From an uncultured Collinsella sp. (GTDB taxonomy: Bacteria > Actinomycetota > Coriobacteriia > Coriobacteriales > Coriobacteriaceae): a stretch of 10,472 nt of DNA. Numbering within the stretch: position 1 is the stretch's first letter; the number at the start of each line of letters is the position of its first letter. Location: assembly GCA_900751665.1 (NCBI GenBank), contig CAADSV010000209.1:1-10472 (forward strand), given 5' to 3'. The notes under the pieces are model-generated. The model saw only the letters and a list, made by a program, of their open reading frames with translations, was not told the origin of the DNA and searched no databases. This document shows, in pieces, positions 1 through 6,115 of the stretch. The position numbers and the translations under genes were made by a program.

Positions 1-132
1 ACCGCCCTGCGGGTCCAGGTTGCCGAAACCGACCTTGTGGCCGCGGCGCTCGAGGCCCCAGGCGATCTCGTCGGCGAACGTCGTCTTGCCGACGCCGCCT
101 TTCTGATTGACCAACAGGATGTTTGTCGCCAT
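1..132 (-). CDS. ParA-family ATPase, N-terminal part (runs off the left edge)
   Basis: The 44 codons visible on the minus strand begin MATNILLVNQKGGVGKTTFA and continue to NLDPQGG at the window edge. This shows the deviant Walker A motif KGGVGKTT (about residues 10-17) and the start of the Walker A' segment (NLDPQG, normally D-DPQ-N) of ParA/Soj/MinD-type ATPases. Such proteins bind nucleoid DNA when ATP-loaded and segregate plasmids, chromosomes or integrated elements together with a ParB-like partner. The start is well placed: the mRNA reads AAAGGGGAGGAC directly before the ATG. The upstream region is AT-rich and full of short repeats, as is common where ParA or its partner autoregulates. 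The partner is not visible because the gene continues left of the window. Plasmid versus chromosomal role cannot be decided; the decayed mobilization genes nearby favour a mobile-element origin. Confidence 0.9.
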   Translation of the reverse strand, partial: MATNILLVNQKGGVGKTTFADEIAWGLERRGHKVGFGNLDPQGG

Positions 133-139
133 GTCCTCC

Positions 140-262
140 CCTTTCTGAAATAGCATAGTCATATATTAGCACATTAACATATGACTACATTAAGCAATTA
201 TAAGTCACAGGTAGAAATATATGAACATGTTAAGCAATTAGCATAGTATTACATTAACGTGT
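140..262. repeat. AT-rich repeat cluster upstream of parA (operator or centromere-like)
   Basis: This AT-rich intergenic stretch contains several short repeats. TTAAGCAATTA occurs at 190-200 and 230-240, exactly 40 bp apart. TAGCATAGT occurs at 151-159 and 239-247. ACATTAA occurs at 171-177, 187-193 and 251-257. The CATATGAC/GTCATAT motif occurs at 158-164 (inverted) and 178-185. The pattern is typical of parS-like centromeres, iterons or autoregulatory operators next to parA. Which of these it is cannot be told from sequence alone. Confidence 0.55.
176..193 (+). repeat. 18-nt direct repeat, left copy
   Basis: AACATATGACTACATTAA is repeated exactly at 2279-2296, about 2.1 kb away and in the same orientation. 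The left copy lies in the parA upstream region, the right one at the start of the HTH gene. The flanking bases differ. It is either a shared regulator-binding site or a recombination/attachment footprint around the intervening cargo genes. Confidence 0.6.
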
Positions 263-339
263 TCACGTCTGTGGGTTGTTTTAACCTACAGCCATGCTAA
301 AGTTGCCAAAAGGGGCACAAAGGCCAATGCGTTTGCGCA

Positions 340-620
340 GTGCCGGCACAGCGACCTAGCATCGTGTGCACCGGCGGAATCATCGCTGGCCTGCAGGGAG
401 AGCATATCCACAGGCTCATGGTCGCCGGAAGCCTAGGGATGCAGCACGCGCCGGACGGCGACTGGGAGCGCGCCGATTGGGATGCGCTGCCGCCTGGCTC
501 GACAGATACGGTTACAAAGTCGCTGAATGCGAGACGGGGACCCTTCCGACCGCCGACGCAGCGAGGCGGTTACGCGAGTGGGAACACAAGGGTAAAAATG
601 CATCGTCACTGAACCAGTGA
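340..620 (+). pseudogene. Decayed small mobilization protein (TraD/DUF3847-like), copy 1, frameshifted
   Basis: The reading frame beginning near 340 encodes HRLMVAGSLGMQHAPDGDWE and then RADWDAL, then loses sense. The frame starting one base later continues as AAWLDRYGYKVAECETG and ends at TGA 618-620. Joining the two at about 493 gives a continuous, well-coded sequence. It aligns with the copy on the other strand at 7888-8142 (ALMVAGGLIVNHAPCGNWKR then IDWDRLAA, Trp replaced by stop, IDRHGYK). One missing G at CTG(G)CCGCC explains the break. The KAR-x-H-x-LM-x-xGG pattern of the better-preserved copy recalls the small relaxase-associated TraD/DUF3847-type proteins, so the family name is an inference by resemblance. 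No upstream ribosome-binding site or conserved N-terminus is evident, so the 5' part is also degraded. No relaxase gene is present. Confidence 0.5.
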
Positions 621-665
621 GGTAGCATTCTTTAGTTAGATGATGGATATTGAAATTAATTAGCG

Positions 666-671
666 TATAAT
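666..671 (+). promoter_or_regulatory. Candidate -10 box (TATAAT) for the thioredoxin-like operon
   Basis: A perfect TATAAT lies about 50 bp before the ATG at 720, in an AT-rich stretch. No good -35 hexamer is seen at 16-18 bp; TTGAAA at 650-655 is too close. It is the only obvious promoter element before the 720-1946 cluster. Confidence 0.45.
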
Positions 672-719
672 GTACATATATCGTAATGTATGCGTTTCAC
701 CATGGGAGAGGGATCTGTC

Positions 720-1233
720 ATGAGCTGGAAACCGAGAAAATGCGTTATCGCCTTACTAACTTTTGGCGGCTCTGGCGTGTTTCGCCGCCTTGATCGCCGT
801 CAATATCAAACCGCAACACGATGCTTATCCCTCATCTTTGTCCATTAAAAAGGGCCAAGATTTCAGCCTCGGCCGAAACGTCAATTATTTTGACAAGCTA
901 AAACCTAATGAGGAAAACATCTTGATGTTCTGGGCATCGTGGTGTCCGCACTGCGAATCTCTCATAGAGGATATGCAGCAACTTGATAATTTCGCAGCCA
1001 CAAGGAAGAACCTTTTCACTGTTTCCGAGGACAGCACGATTGAAGAAGCCTCGGTCCATGAAGGAGACTTTCCCATATACATAGATCAAGATAAGGCCGT
1101 GTATGACCAATATGAACTTGAGCATATTCCGTCCGTATTCATACTGGATGATCAAGGAAACATCATCGGCTCAGCCGAGGGAGAGAAAGAATCTCTTGCC
1201 TTATTAAAGAAATACGCCGAATACAACGGATAG
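720..1233 (+). CDS. Membrane-anchored thioredoxin-like thiol-disulfide oxidoreductase, apparent frameshift near 761-764
   Basis: The intact frame 763-1233 (156 codons, only a TTG at its front) encodes a thioredoxin-fold protein. It has a WCPHC active site (Cys codons at 943 and 952), the preceding ILMFWAS strand, the cis-proline loop HIPSVFILD (about 1123) and a final strand GNIIGSAEG. The TTG has no ribosome-binding site. The ATG at 720 has a good one (GGAGAGGGA) and encodes MSWKPRKCVIALLT, a basic start running into a hydrophobic segment, but its frame departs at the TTTT run (761-764). Dropping one T joins it seamlessly to LAALACFAALIAVNIKPQ. This gives a 170-residue protein with an N-terminal signal anchor and an extracytoplasmic domain of the TlpA/ResA/bacteriocin-oxidoreductase kind. 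The shift may be a sequencing error, a real lesion or slippage. The gene is AT-richer than its surroundings. It precedes a secreted cysteine-containing peptide by 56 bp, a plausible substrate for disulfide formation. Confidence 0.85.
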
Positions 1234-1289
1234 AAAGCGGCAGGAGGCGATATCGAGTAACTATCAAAGGCCAGATTAAGGAGCCCGCC

Positions 1290-1694
1290 ATGAAGAAATG
1301 TCTACCCTCCATCGTCTCAGCAACTCTTTGCCTCTCCCTTGTCATGACACCATTTGTACCCGTTGCGGCAGCCTATGCCGACGAGGGATCTCCCGCCGAG
1401 AGCAGTGAGATCTACGTCGGAGACAACTACGACGAAAATTACAATATATCCCCTTTTGAGCGCGGGCGCTGCACGGATTCATATTCCAAGGCGTGGTGCG
1501 ATTCTCACGGATTTGCAAATAACCGCCCTGTCCCTCACAAGGTCAAGCTGATCCCGAAGGAGGAGGCTTGCCTGCGCGATCTCTACGTTGCTGGCACCGC
1601 TGGTGTGATCGCCGGTTACGTGACAAAAGGTCCTGCCGGCGCCTTGTATGCAACCGCAAGGGCATCGTACCGACTTTTCACTTGCCTGTTCTAA
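1290..1694 (+). CDS. Secreted cysteine-containing small protein, putative bacteriocin/toxin-like precursor
   Basis: This 134-residue product is preceded by AAGGAG six bases before the ATG. It has a classic Sec signal peptide: MKKCLPSIVS, a hydrophobic core, then AAAYA with cleavage likely after residue 30. The mature part (about 104 residues) begins acidic and polar. It contains exactly four cysteines: two in RCTDSYSKAWCDSHGF, one in EEACLRD, one in the C-terminal LFTCLF. Its last third is a Gly/Ala-rich amphipathic or membrane-active stretch (AGTAGVIAGYVTKGPAGALY) with GxxxG-like spacing, as in class II bacteriocin peptides. I recognise no named family. An even number of Cys together with the thioredoxin-like gene just upstream suggests disulfides. 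The small membrane protein 12 bp downstream would fit an immunity role. The function is inferred from composition and context only. Confidence 0.75.
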   Translation: MKKCLPSIVSATLCLSLVMTPFVPVAAAYADEGSPAESSEIYVGDNYDENYNISPFERGRCTDSYSKAWCDSHGFANNRPVPHKVKLIPKEEACLRDLYVAGTAGVIAGYVTKGPAGALYATARASYRLFTCLF

Positions 1695-1706
1695 AAGGCA
1701 GTTGCC

Positions 1707-1946
1707 ATGCTGTCGCAAAATCAATCGAGATACTTGGTCACAATCGGCTTTACCCTGCTCGCATTACTCTTTGCTAGCGACCTTTTGCTGAAACCGCCCA
1801 AGGAACTCGTTTTGCTTGCCATAGACTGCATTTCCGCCCTTTACTTTACGGCAACCCTAATCATCGGACTAAAGGAGAGGAAAAAAGGCGCAGTCGCCGC
1901 ATCCGCCGTATGCTTGATCATAACCATTGCATCATTCTTTATCTGA
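1707..1946 (+). CDS. Small three-helix membrane protein, possible immunity protein
   Basis: This 79-residue, strongly hydrophobic protein starts 12 bp after the stop of the secreted-peptide gene, with a weak AAGG ribosome-binding site at 1695-1698. Predicted membrane segments are about residues 9-27, 33-54 and 61-79, separated by short loops. The second loop is basic (GLKERKKG). No catalytic motif or known family is recognised. Tight coupling to a candidate membrane-active peptide gene makes a bacteriocin-immunity function the simplest guess; an accessory transport role is an alternative. Its 3' end overlaps the end of the convergent HTH gene by eight bases, and no terminator is visible between them. 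Confidence 0.65.
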   Translation: MLSQNQSRYLVTIGFTLLALLFASDLLLKPPKELVLLAIDCISALYFTATLIIGLKERKKGAVAASAVCLIITIASFFI

Positions 1947-2283
1947 CACATTGGTGATTTAGGGGCGATATCGTAGGAATACGACCGGGAGAGTCGGGGC
2001 CATAGGCTCCGGTAAGAACCTTCGCCATGCCCCACGTATCGAGCCCGATGATTTCCCCGCCGGACGCCCTGACGGTCACGGCCTCCGGCGTCCACGCGAT
2101 TTCATCGTCCGTGAGGCGGATGGGTGTGACGCTGCCGGCGTCCATCCGCCTCACGACCTCATTCCGCTTATCGCGCCAGCCCGGCTTGAGCCATTTGATG
2201 ACGGTCGGACGCGAGACGCCAAGGACGCACGGGCGCAGCTCGAGCTCTAATACATGAGGTCCCAGCTTGTAATGCGTGAACAT
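1939..2283 (-). CDS. Small helix-turn-helix DNA-binding protein
   Basis: This 114-codon minus-strand frame has GC-rich third positions over most of its length. An HTH signature lies at about residues 17-34 (LRPCVLGVSRPTVIKWLKPG), like the recognition segment of excisionase-type or homeodomain-like HTH proteins. A basic segment RDKRNEVVRRM follows, then an unrecognised C-terminal region. The ATG at 2283 lacks a ribosome-binding site and lies inside a CATATGAC motif of the repeat family also found before parA. Either the mRNA is leaderless, the true start is elsewhere, or the gene is 5'-truncated. The upstream inverted repeats suggest autoregulation. It could be a repressor, or the DNA-binding partner of the nearby ParA-type protein; neither can be shown here. 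Confidence 0.55.
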   Translation of the reverse strand: MFTHYKLGPHVLELELRPCVLGVSRPTVIKWLKPGWRDKRNEVVRRMDAGSVTPIRLTDDEIAWTPEAVTVRASGGEIIGLDTWGMAKVLTGAYGPDSPGRIPTISPLNHQCVR

Positions 2284-2311
2284 ATGACTACATTAACATG
2301 GTCATGTATTA
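2248..2311. promoter_or_regulatory. Inverted repeats around the start of the HTH gene
   Basis: TAATACATGA (2248-2257) is matched in inverted orientation by TCATGTATTA (2302-2311), with the presumed start codon between them. Inside lie the 18-nt repeat (2279-2296) and an imperfect palindrome ACATG-GT-CATGT (2296-2307). This looks like an operator region, probably for the HTH protein itself. Confidence 0.45.
2279..2296 (+). repeat. 18-nt direct repeat, right copy
   Basis: This is an exact copy of AACATATGACTACATTAA at 176-193. Here it overlaps the presumed start codon of the minus-strand HTH gene. Confidence 0.6.
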
Positions 2312-2374
2312 CCGAACGTTATATGCTGAGCTGGATCCGCCCGTCTGTTATCTTGGCTGCTGACCGCTGAGAAC

Positions 2375-2482
2375 ATGGCCGCCGTCATCGGCAAGGATGG
2401 CGTGGAGACGGAGATTCAGGTGGGGCAGATGCGCCAAACACTGGGCAAGCCTGGCTTCGATTGGCTGTTTAATAAGCACTAA
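2375..2482 (+). pseudogene. Short coding remnant of unknown origin
   Basis: A 35-codon frame (MAAVIGKDGVETEIQVGQM... ending in FDWLFNKH) stays open upstream to about 2335 with coding-like codons (RLLSWLLTAEN before the Met). It has no ribosome-binding site and no upstream start after the in-frame stop. It looks like the C-terminal end of a truncated gene. The family is not recognised. The rest of 2312-2637 holds no gene I can support. Confidence 0.3.
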
Positions 2483-2520
2483 CGGTTGAGTTATTGCAGC
2501 ATAATCGCAGCTGTAAATAG

Positions 2521-2566
2521 GTGACCATATGACCATGCTAATATGTGCGCACAGTCATATGGTCAC
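2521..2566. repeat. Perfect 13-bp inverted repeat with nested palindrome
   Basis: GTGACCATATGAC (2521-2533) and GTCATATGGTCAC (2554-2566) are exact inverted copies. The 20-bp spacer ends in the perfect palindrome TGTGCGCACA (2544-2553), directly abutting the right arm. The arms contain the CATATGAC motif seen before parA and before the HTH gene. There is no adjacent T-tract, so a protein-binding site is more likely than a terminator. Confidence 0.6.
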
Positions 2567-2635
2567 AGTTATAGATCGGTTTAATCTGTGGCCCTTAAGC
2601 TGAAGCTGCCTCAACGAACCGTGGCTGGCAAGACG

Positions 2636-2669
2636 AAAAAGGGGAATCCCTTTTGCGGGATTCCCCTTT
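2636..2669 (-). terminator. Rho-independent terminator of the surface-protein gene
   Basis: AAAGGGGAATCCC (2638-2650) pairs perfectly with GGGATTCCCCTTT (2657-2669) across a six-base loop. Read leftward, the hairpin is followed by a run of T (complement of the A-run 2636-2640). It lies 22 bases after the stop codon of the minus-strand gene at 2692. Confidence 0.85.
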
Positions 2670-2691
2670 CCGAGTCGTTATGCGATTTGTC

Positions 2692-5600
2692 CTACATCTG
2701 CTCGCGGCGCTTCTTTTGATCGAGGAAGACGCCGGCCGCCACGAGGACGGTACCGCCGATGACGAACGTCTCGCCGATGAGTTCCGCGCGGTCACCGGTC
2801 TGGGCGAGGCTGCCGGGCTGAGCGGTATCGGTGCCGGCGAGGTGCTTCGGGGTGTATGCCGCCTGCTGCTTTGCGACCTCCTCTGCCTCCTGTCGTGCGA
2901 TCTCATCGGAAAGCTTCTGCTCCGCCGCGATGCGGTCGGACTTCGCCAACTCGTAGGCGGCGAGTGTCGCATCGTAGCCGGGCTGGAGCTCGTCCACCGC
3001 GGCCTGCTTCTCGTCCAGGATGGCTTTGGCGGGCGCGACCTTGGCACGTGCCTCGACTGCTGCAGCGAAAAGCGCGTTGAGGGCGTCATCCGCGTTCACA
3101 TCATGGCCGGAAGCGATCGCCGCGCCGGCATCGATGGAGTTCAGCTTCGACAGCTTGGCGTCTGCCTGCGCCTTCGCCTGTTCGGCGGCGGAGACCAGGG
3201 ACTCGGCGGCGATGGTATCCGCCTTCGCGGCATCGAGGGCGACCTTGGTGTCATTGACGGCCTTTACTGCATCCTGCTCGCGCTGCTGTGCCTCTGCGAG
3301 CTTCGCGGCAAGGCCGGTGAGGATGTCGAGGTTCGACTGTGCGTCCTCGAGATCGGTCTGGGAGCCGGTAAGCCTGTCGGCGGCAACGCCGGTGTCGGCC
3401 TTTGCGGCATCGACGGCACGCTGGGCATCCGCGAGGGCGCGTGCGGTGGCGCCCGCCTTTTGCTCGGCGGCGTCGAGGACGGTCGCCTTCTCGCCCTGAT
3501 CGGTTGCCGCCGCATCATGGACGCTCTTTGCTGTATCGAGCGCCTTCTTGGCGTCGGCGACGTCCTGGAAGAACTTCGCGAGGTCGGCGTTCGCATCGTC
3601 CACGCCCTGCTGCTTAGCAGCGGTGTCCGCCTTGGCGGAATCCAACTTAGACTGTGCGGTCGTTACGGCTGCGTTGGCAGCATCAAAGGCGACCTGCTTC
3701 TGCTGGACGGTCGACTTTGCCGTATCGACTGCCGCGTTGGCGGCATCGAGGTCCGATTTCGCCGCATCAAGCTCGGTCTGGGCATCCGTGACGCCCTGCT
3801 GCTTGGATGCGAGATCAGCCTTTGCGGCATCGACGGCACGCTGGGCATCGGTGACGTCCTGCTTCGCGGCATCGACACCTGCCTGTGCGGAATCCGCTGC
3901 GACCTGCTTCTGCTGGACGGTTTCAGCGGCGTCGGTGGCTGCCTGCTGCTTGGATGCGAGATCGGCCTTGGCTACGTCGAGTGCGCTCTTGGCGTTCTTG
4001 AGGCCGTTGATATAGGAGGTCAGCTTCTGCTCATACTCGTCGACGGAGATGGCTCCGGTATTCCAGCCCGAACCGGCCCAACCGCCGTATTGCAGCGTGA
4101 GCGAGAACGTCAAACGGGTGTCATCGTTCAGACCGCATCCCATGACAGCATAGTCAGGGTTGATGATGTTCATGTAATGACCGATACGGTAGTAATCGAA
4201 CTTGTCCTGGTTGGCATACCAGAAGTCGTAGGCGTCCTTTCCGGAAAGATTCGTCGCACCAAGGGAAGCTGCAGTCTTGTCAAACAGATCCTTTTCCTGA
4301 TAGATCCAGGCCTTGCAGGGGTCGCGATAGCTCCAGGCAAGGTTTTCACCGACATCGAACTGCTGGGCATGCTCTACATTTTTCGTCGAATAGTTTGCAT
4401 CTGCAATCGCTGCCGCAATGAGCTTATAGCTTACCTCAAGCTCGGAAAGGCCGACGGACTTACGGTAGGCGTTCACGTTCTTCATGACCGTGATGGACGA
4501 AAGCATGTTTTCAAGGCCCGTTGCGTCGAGACTGTTTCCGATCTCGGTGTAGTCCTTGTACGTGCAGTTCTGGATGATCTCGATGGCTGAATCGGCACCC
4601 ATGGCCTTGAAGAAACCGATGGCTCCCTGCTTGAGCTGCGCGTCTGCGAGATCCACCTTCGTTTGTGCCTCGTCGACCTTCTGCTGGGCGGCGGTCACGG
4701 CGGCGTCTGCGGTATCCTTTGCGGTCTTGGCGTTCGCGAGCTCTACATCGGCGGCTGCCTTGGCGGACTCGGCGTCCTTGACAGCCTGCTTCGCGGCATC
4801 CAGCTTGGCGACGGCGTCTGCATTCGCCTGCTTGGCCGCATCGAGGTCGGCGTTCGCGGCATCGAGGTCGGATTGGGCGGCGTTCACGCCGGATTCGGCA
4901 TCGGCCGCGGTCTGCTGCTTCACGGAGAGGGACGCCTGGGCATCATTCAGGTCGGCCTGTGCCGTTGCCGCAGCGGACTGTGCCTGCCCGAGCTCGGACT
5001 CGCACTGGGACTGTGCCGCTTGTGCGGCAGCGAGGGCTGCCTCCGCGTCCGCGACCTTCTGTTTTGCCGCATCGTACTCCGGGCCGCTCGCGCCTGCCTC
5101 CGCTGCGGCGAGGTCTGCTTTCGCCTTCTCGTAGGCGGCGCTGGCGGCTGCGGCCTTCGCATCCGCCGCGTCCTTGTTCTGCTGGGCTGCGGCGAGGACG
5201 GCATCGGCGGAATCCTTTGCAGACTGGGCCGCAACCAGCTTGGACTGGGCATCGGCAAGCGTCGCGTTGGCGTTGGCGAGATTGGCCTGTGCCCTGCTCA
5301 CGGCAGCCTGGGCGTCGCGCACGGCCTGCTCGGCGGCACTGATTGCCTCCGGGGTGGCGCTTACGGCATCGGCCTTGGCCTTATCGAGGGCATCCTTGGC
5401 ATTCTGGGCCGCCTTGATGGCGGACTGGTACGCTTCGTCCTTCTCGGACGCATCCGCCTTGGCGTCTGCGAGACCCGCCTTCGCCTGCTCGAGGTCCTTG
5501 CCGGCAGCATCGGCGGCGTCCTTGCCCTCTGCGACCTGACGGGCGTACTCGTCCATTGCCGCTCGGTCGGCTGCCGTGCCGGCGCTGACTGCCGAATCGT

Positions 5601-5991
5601 AGGATGCCTTGGCCTGCTCGCGGGCGGAAGCCGCCTCGTTGTAGGGACCGGCGGCCTCATCGTAGGCTGCCTTGGCGGCGTCCTCCTTCGCCTTCGCCTC
5701 GTCGACTGCCTTCTGCAGGTCCGCGATGATCTGTGCGGCGGATTTCGCGCCGGTACCGGATGCCGCGCCGGCGTGGGCGGCGATCGGCGACATCACGGCG
5801 GGGTGCTGTGTGCCCCCGTCACCGGTCTGGGCGAATGCCGTGAACGGTGAGATGAGGCTCGATCCGGTCATGGCGGCCATGGTCGCCGCGGTGACGGTCA
5901 GACGCGCGATCCCCTTCGGAGTGTGAATCTTTTTGTTTGGCAGTGCGGCGAAGTGATCGCCACCGGCAGCGAAGTGCTTTCCCTGGGTCAT
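2692..5991 (-). CDS. Sortase-anchored surface protein: CAP domain between alanine-rich coiled coils
   Basis: This 1099-residue protein has a long N-terminal export signal (basic stretch, hydrophobic residues about 28-50, cleavage likely after AFA at 54). An Ala/Asp/Lys-rich coiled coil follows (about 75-455). A globular region (about 456-640) carries a CAP/SCP (YkwD-like) domain: MKNVNAYRKSVGL (503), EHAQQF, GENLAW (548-553) and IGHYMNIINPDYAVMGCG (about 603-620), with the usual His, Glu and His-x-x-Asn positions. A second coiled coil runs from about 645 to 1030. The C-terminus is a sorting signal: LAQTGD (1062-1067), a hydrophobic segment, and the tail KKRREQM. LAxTG is the motif class preferred by class E sortases of high-GC Gram-positives; no sortase gene is in the window. 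CAP domains in such bacteria have no settled activity, so an adhesin or stalked surface-effector role is only inferred. AAAGGAAT lies 11-13 bases before the ATG. Confidence 0.93.
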   Translation of the reverse strand: MTQGKHFAAGGDHFAALPNKKIHTPKGIARLTVTAATMAAMTGSSLISPFTAFAQTGDGGTQHPAVMSPIAAHAGAASGTGAKSAAQIIADLQKAVDEAKAKEDAAKAAYDEAAGPYNEAASAREQAKASYDSAVSAGTAADRAAMDEYARQVAEGKDAADAAGKDLEQAKAGLADAKADASEKDEAYQSAIKAAQNAKDALDKAKADAVSATPEAISAAEQAVRDAQAAVSRAQANLANANATLADAQSKLVAAQSAKDSADAVLAAAQQNKDAADAKAAAASAAYEKAKADLAAAEAGASGPEYDAAKQKVADAEAALAAAQAAQSQCESELGQAQSAAATAQADLNDAQASLSVKQQTAADAESGVNAAQSDLDAANADLDAAKQANADAVAKLDAAKQAVKDAESAKAAADVELANAKTAKDTADAAVTAAQQKVDEAQTKVDLADAQLKQGAIGFFKAMGADSAIEIIQNCTYKDYTEIGNSLDATGLENMLSSITVMKNVNAYRKSVGLSELEVSYKLIAAAIADANYSTKNVEHAQQFDVGENLAWSYRDPCKAWIYQEKDLFDKTAASLGATNLSGKDAYDFWYANQDKFDYYRIGHYMNIINPDYAVMGCGLNDDTRLTFSLTLQYGGWAGSGWNTGAISVDEYEQKLTSYINGLKNAKSALDVAKADLASKQQAATDAAETVQQKQVAADSAQAGVDAAKQDVTDAQRAVDAAKADLASKQQGVTDAQTELDAAKSDLDAANAAVDTAKSTVQQKQVAFDAANAAVTTAQSKLDSAKADTAAKQQGVDDANADLAKFFQDVADAKKALDTAKSVHDAAATDQGEKATVLDAAEQKAGATARALADAQRAVDAAKADTGVAADRLTGSQTDLEDAQSNLDILTGLAAKLAEAQQREQDAVKAVNDTKVALDAAKADTIAAESLVSAAEQAKAQADAKLSKLNSIDAGAAIASGHDVNADDALNALFAAAVEARAKVAPAKAILDEKQAAVDELQPGYDATLAAYELAKSDRIAAEQKLSDEIARQEAEEVAKQQAAYTPKHLAGTDTAQPGSLAQTGDRAELIGETFVIGGTVLVAAGVFLDQKKRREQM
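2791..2807 (-). repeat. 17-nt repeat encoding AQTGD at the sorting signal (second copy at 5818-5834)
   Basis: GTCACCGGTCTGGGCGA (plus-strand reading) occurs exactly at 2791-2807, within LAQTGD of the sorting signal. It occurs again at 5818-5834, just after the predicted signal-peptide cleavage site (AFA followed by QTGDGG). The copies are 3027 bp apart, a multiple of three, in the same frame. Confidence 0.6.
3398..3849 (-). repeat. Internal nucleotide repeats in the second coiled coil
   Basis: A 32-nt segment at 3398-3429 is identical to 3818-3849 (encoding DAQRAVDAAKA). A 23-nt segment at 3689-3711 recurs at 3899-3921 (encoding a VQQKQVA-type unit). These indicate recent internal duplications within the repeat-built stalk and make its length likely to vary between strains. 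Confidence 0.6.
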
Positions 5992-6074
5992 TGTGCTGTT
6001 CCATTCCTTTTCCGTGCCCTATCCGACTGGGCATCAGAGCGCTTTCCAATAGAGATAATTATGCGCCTTAACTG

Positions 6075-6115
6075 GGATTGTTGTATATAGTCCGTTGGCT
6101 TTTATACAACAATCC
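6075..6115. promoter_or_regulatory. Operator-like 13-bp inverted repeat in the divergent promoter region
   Basis: GGATTGTTGTATA (6075-6087) and TATACAACAATCC (6103-6115) are perfect inverted copies with a 15-bp spacer. They lie between the divergent surface-protein gene and XRE gene, and the right arm ends directly before the ATG at 6116. On the plus strand TTGTTG (6078-6083) and TTTATA (6101-6106) are 17 bp apart and could be -35/-10 boxes covered by the repeat. Autorepression by the XRE protein is the likely use. Confidence 0.6.

Noticed and set aside
606..620. TCACTG/CAGTGA hairpin as a terminator
   Set aside because: Six-base stem with a three-base loop and no T-run; it overlaps the end of the relic reading frame.
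2348..2536. 62-codon minus-strand frame
   Set aside because: No ribosome-binding site, no recognisable features, and it runs over the inverted repeat and the better-coded plus-strand remnant.
2653..5850. Long open frames on the plus strand (645 codons from 2653, 395 codons from 4663)
   Set aside because: They are antisense shadows of the alanine-rich coiled-coil gene. Repetitive GC-rich codons leave the opposite strand open. Their products are Leu/Gly/Arg/Cys-rich nonsense without domains, and the minus frame has signal peptide, CAP domain and sorting signal.
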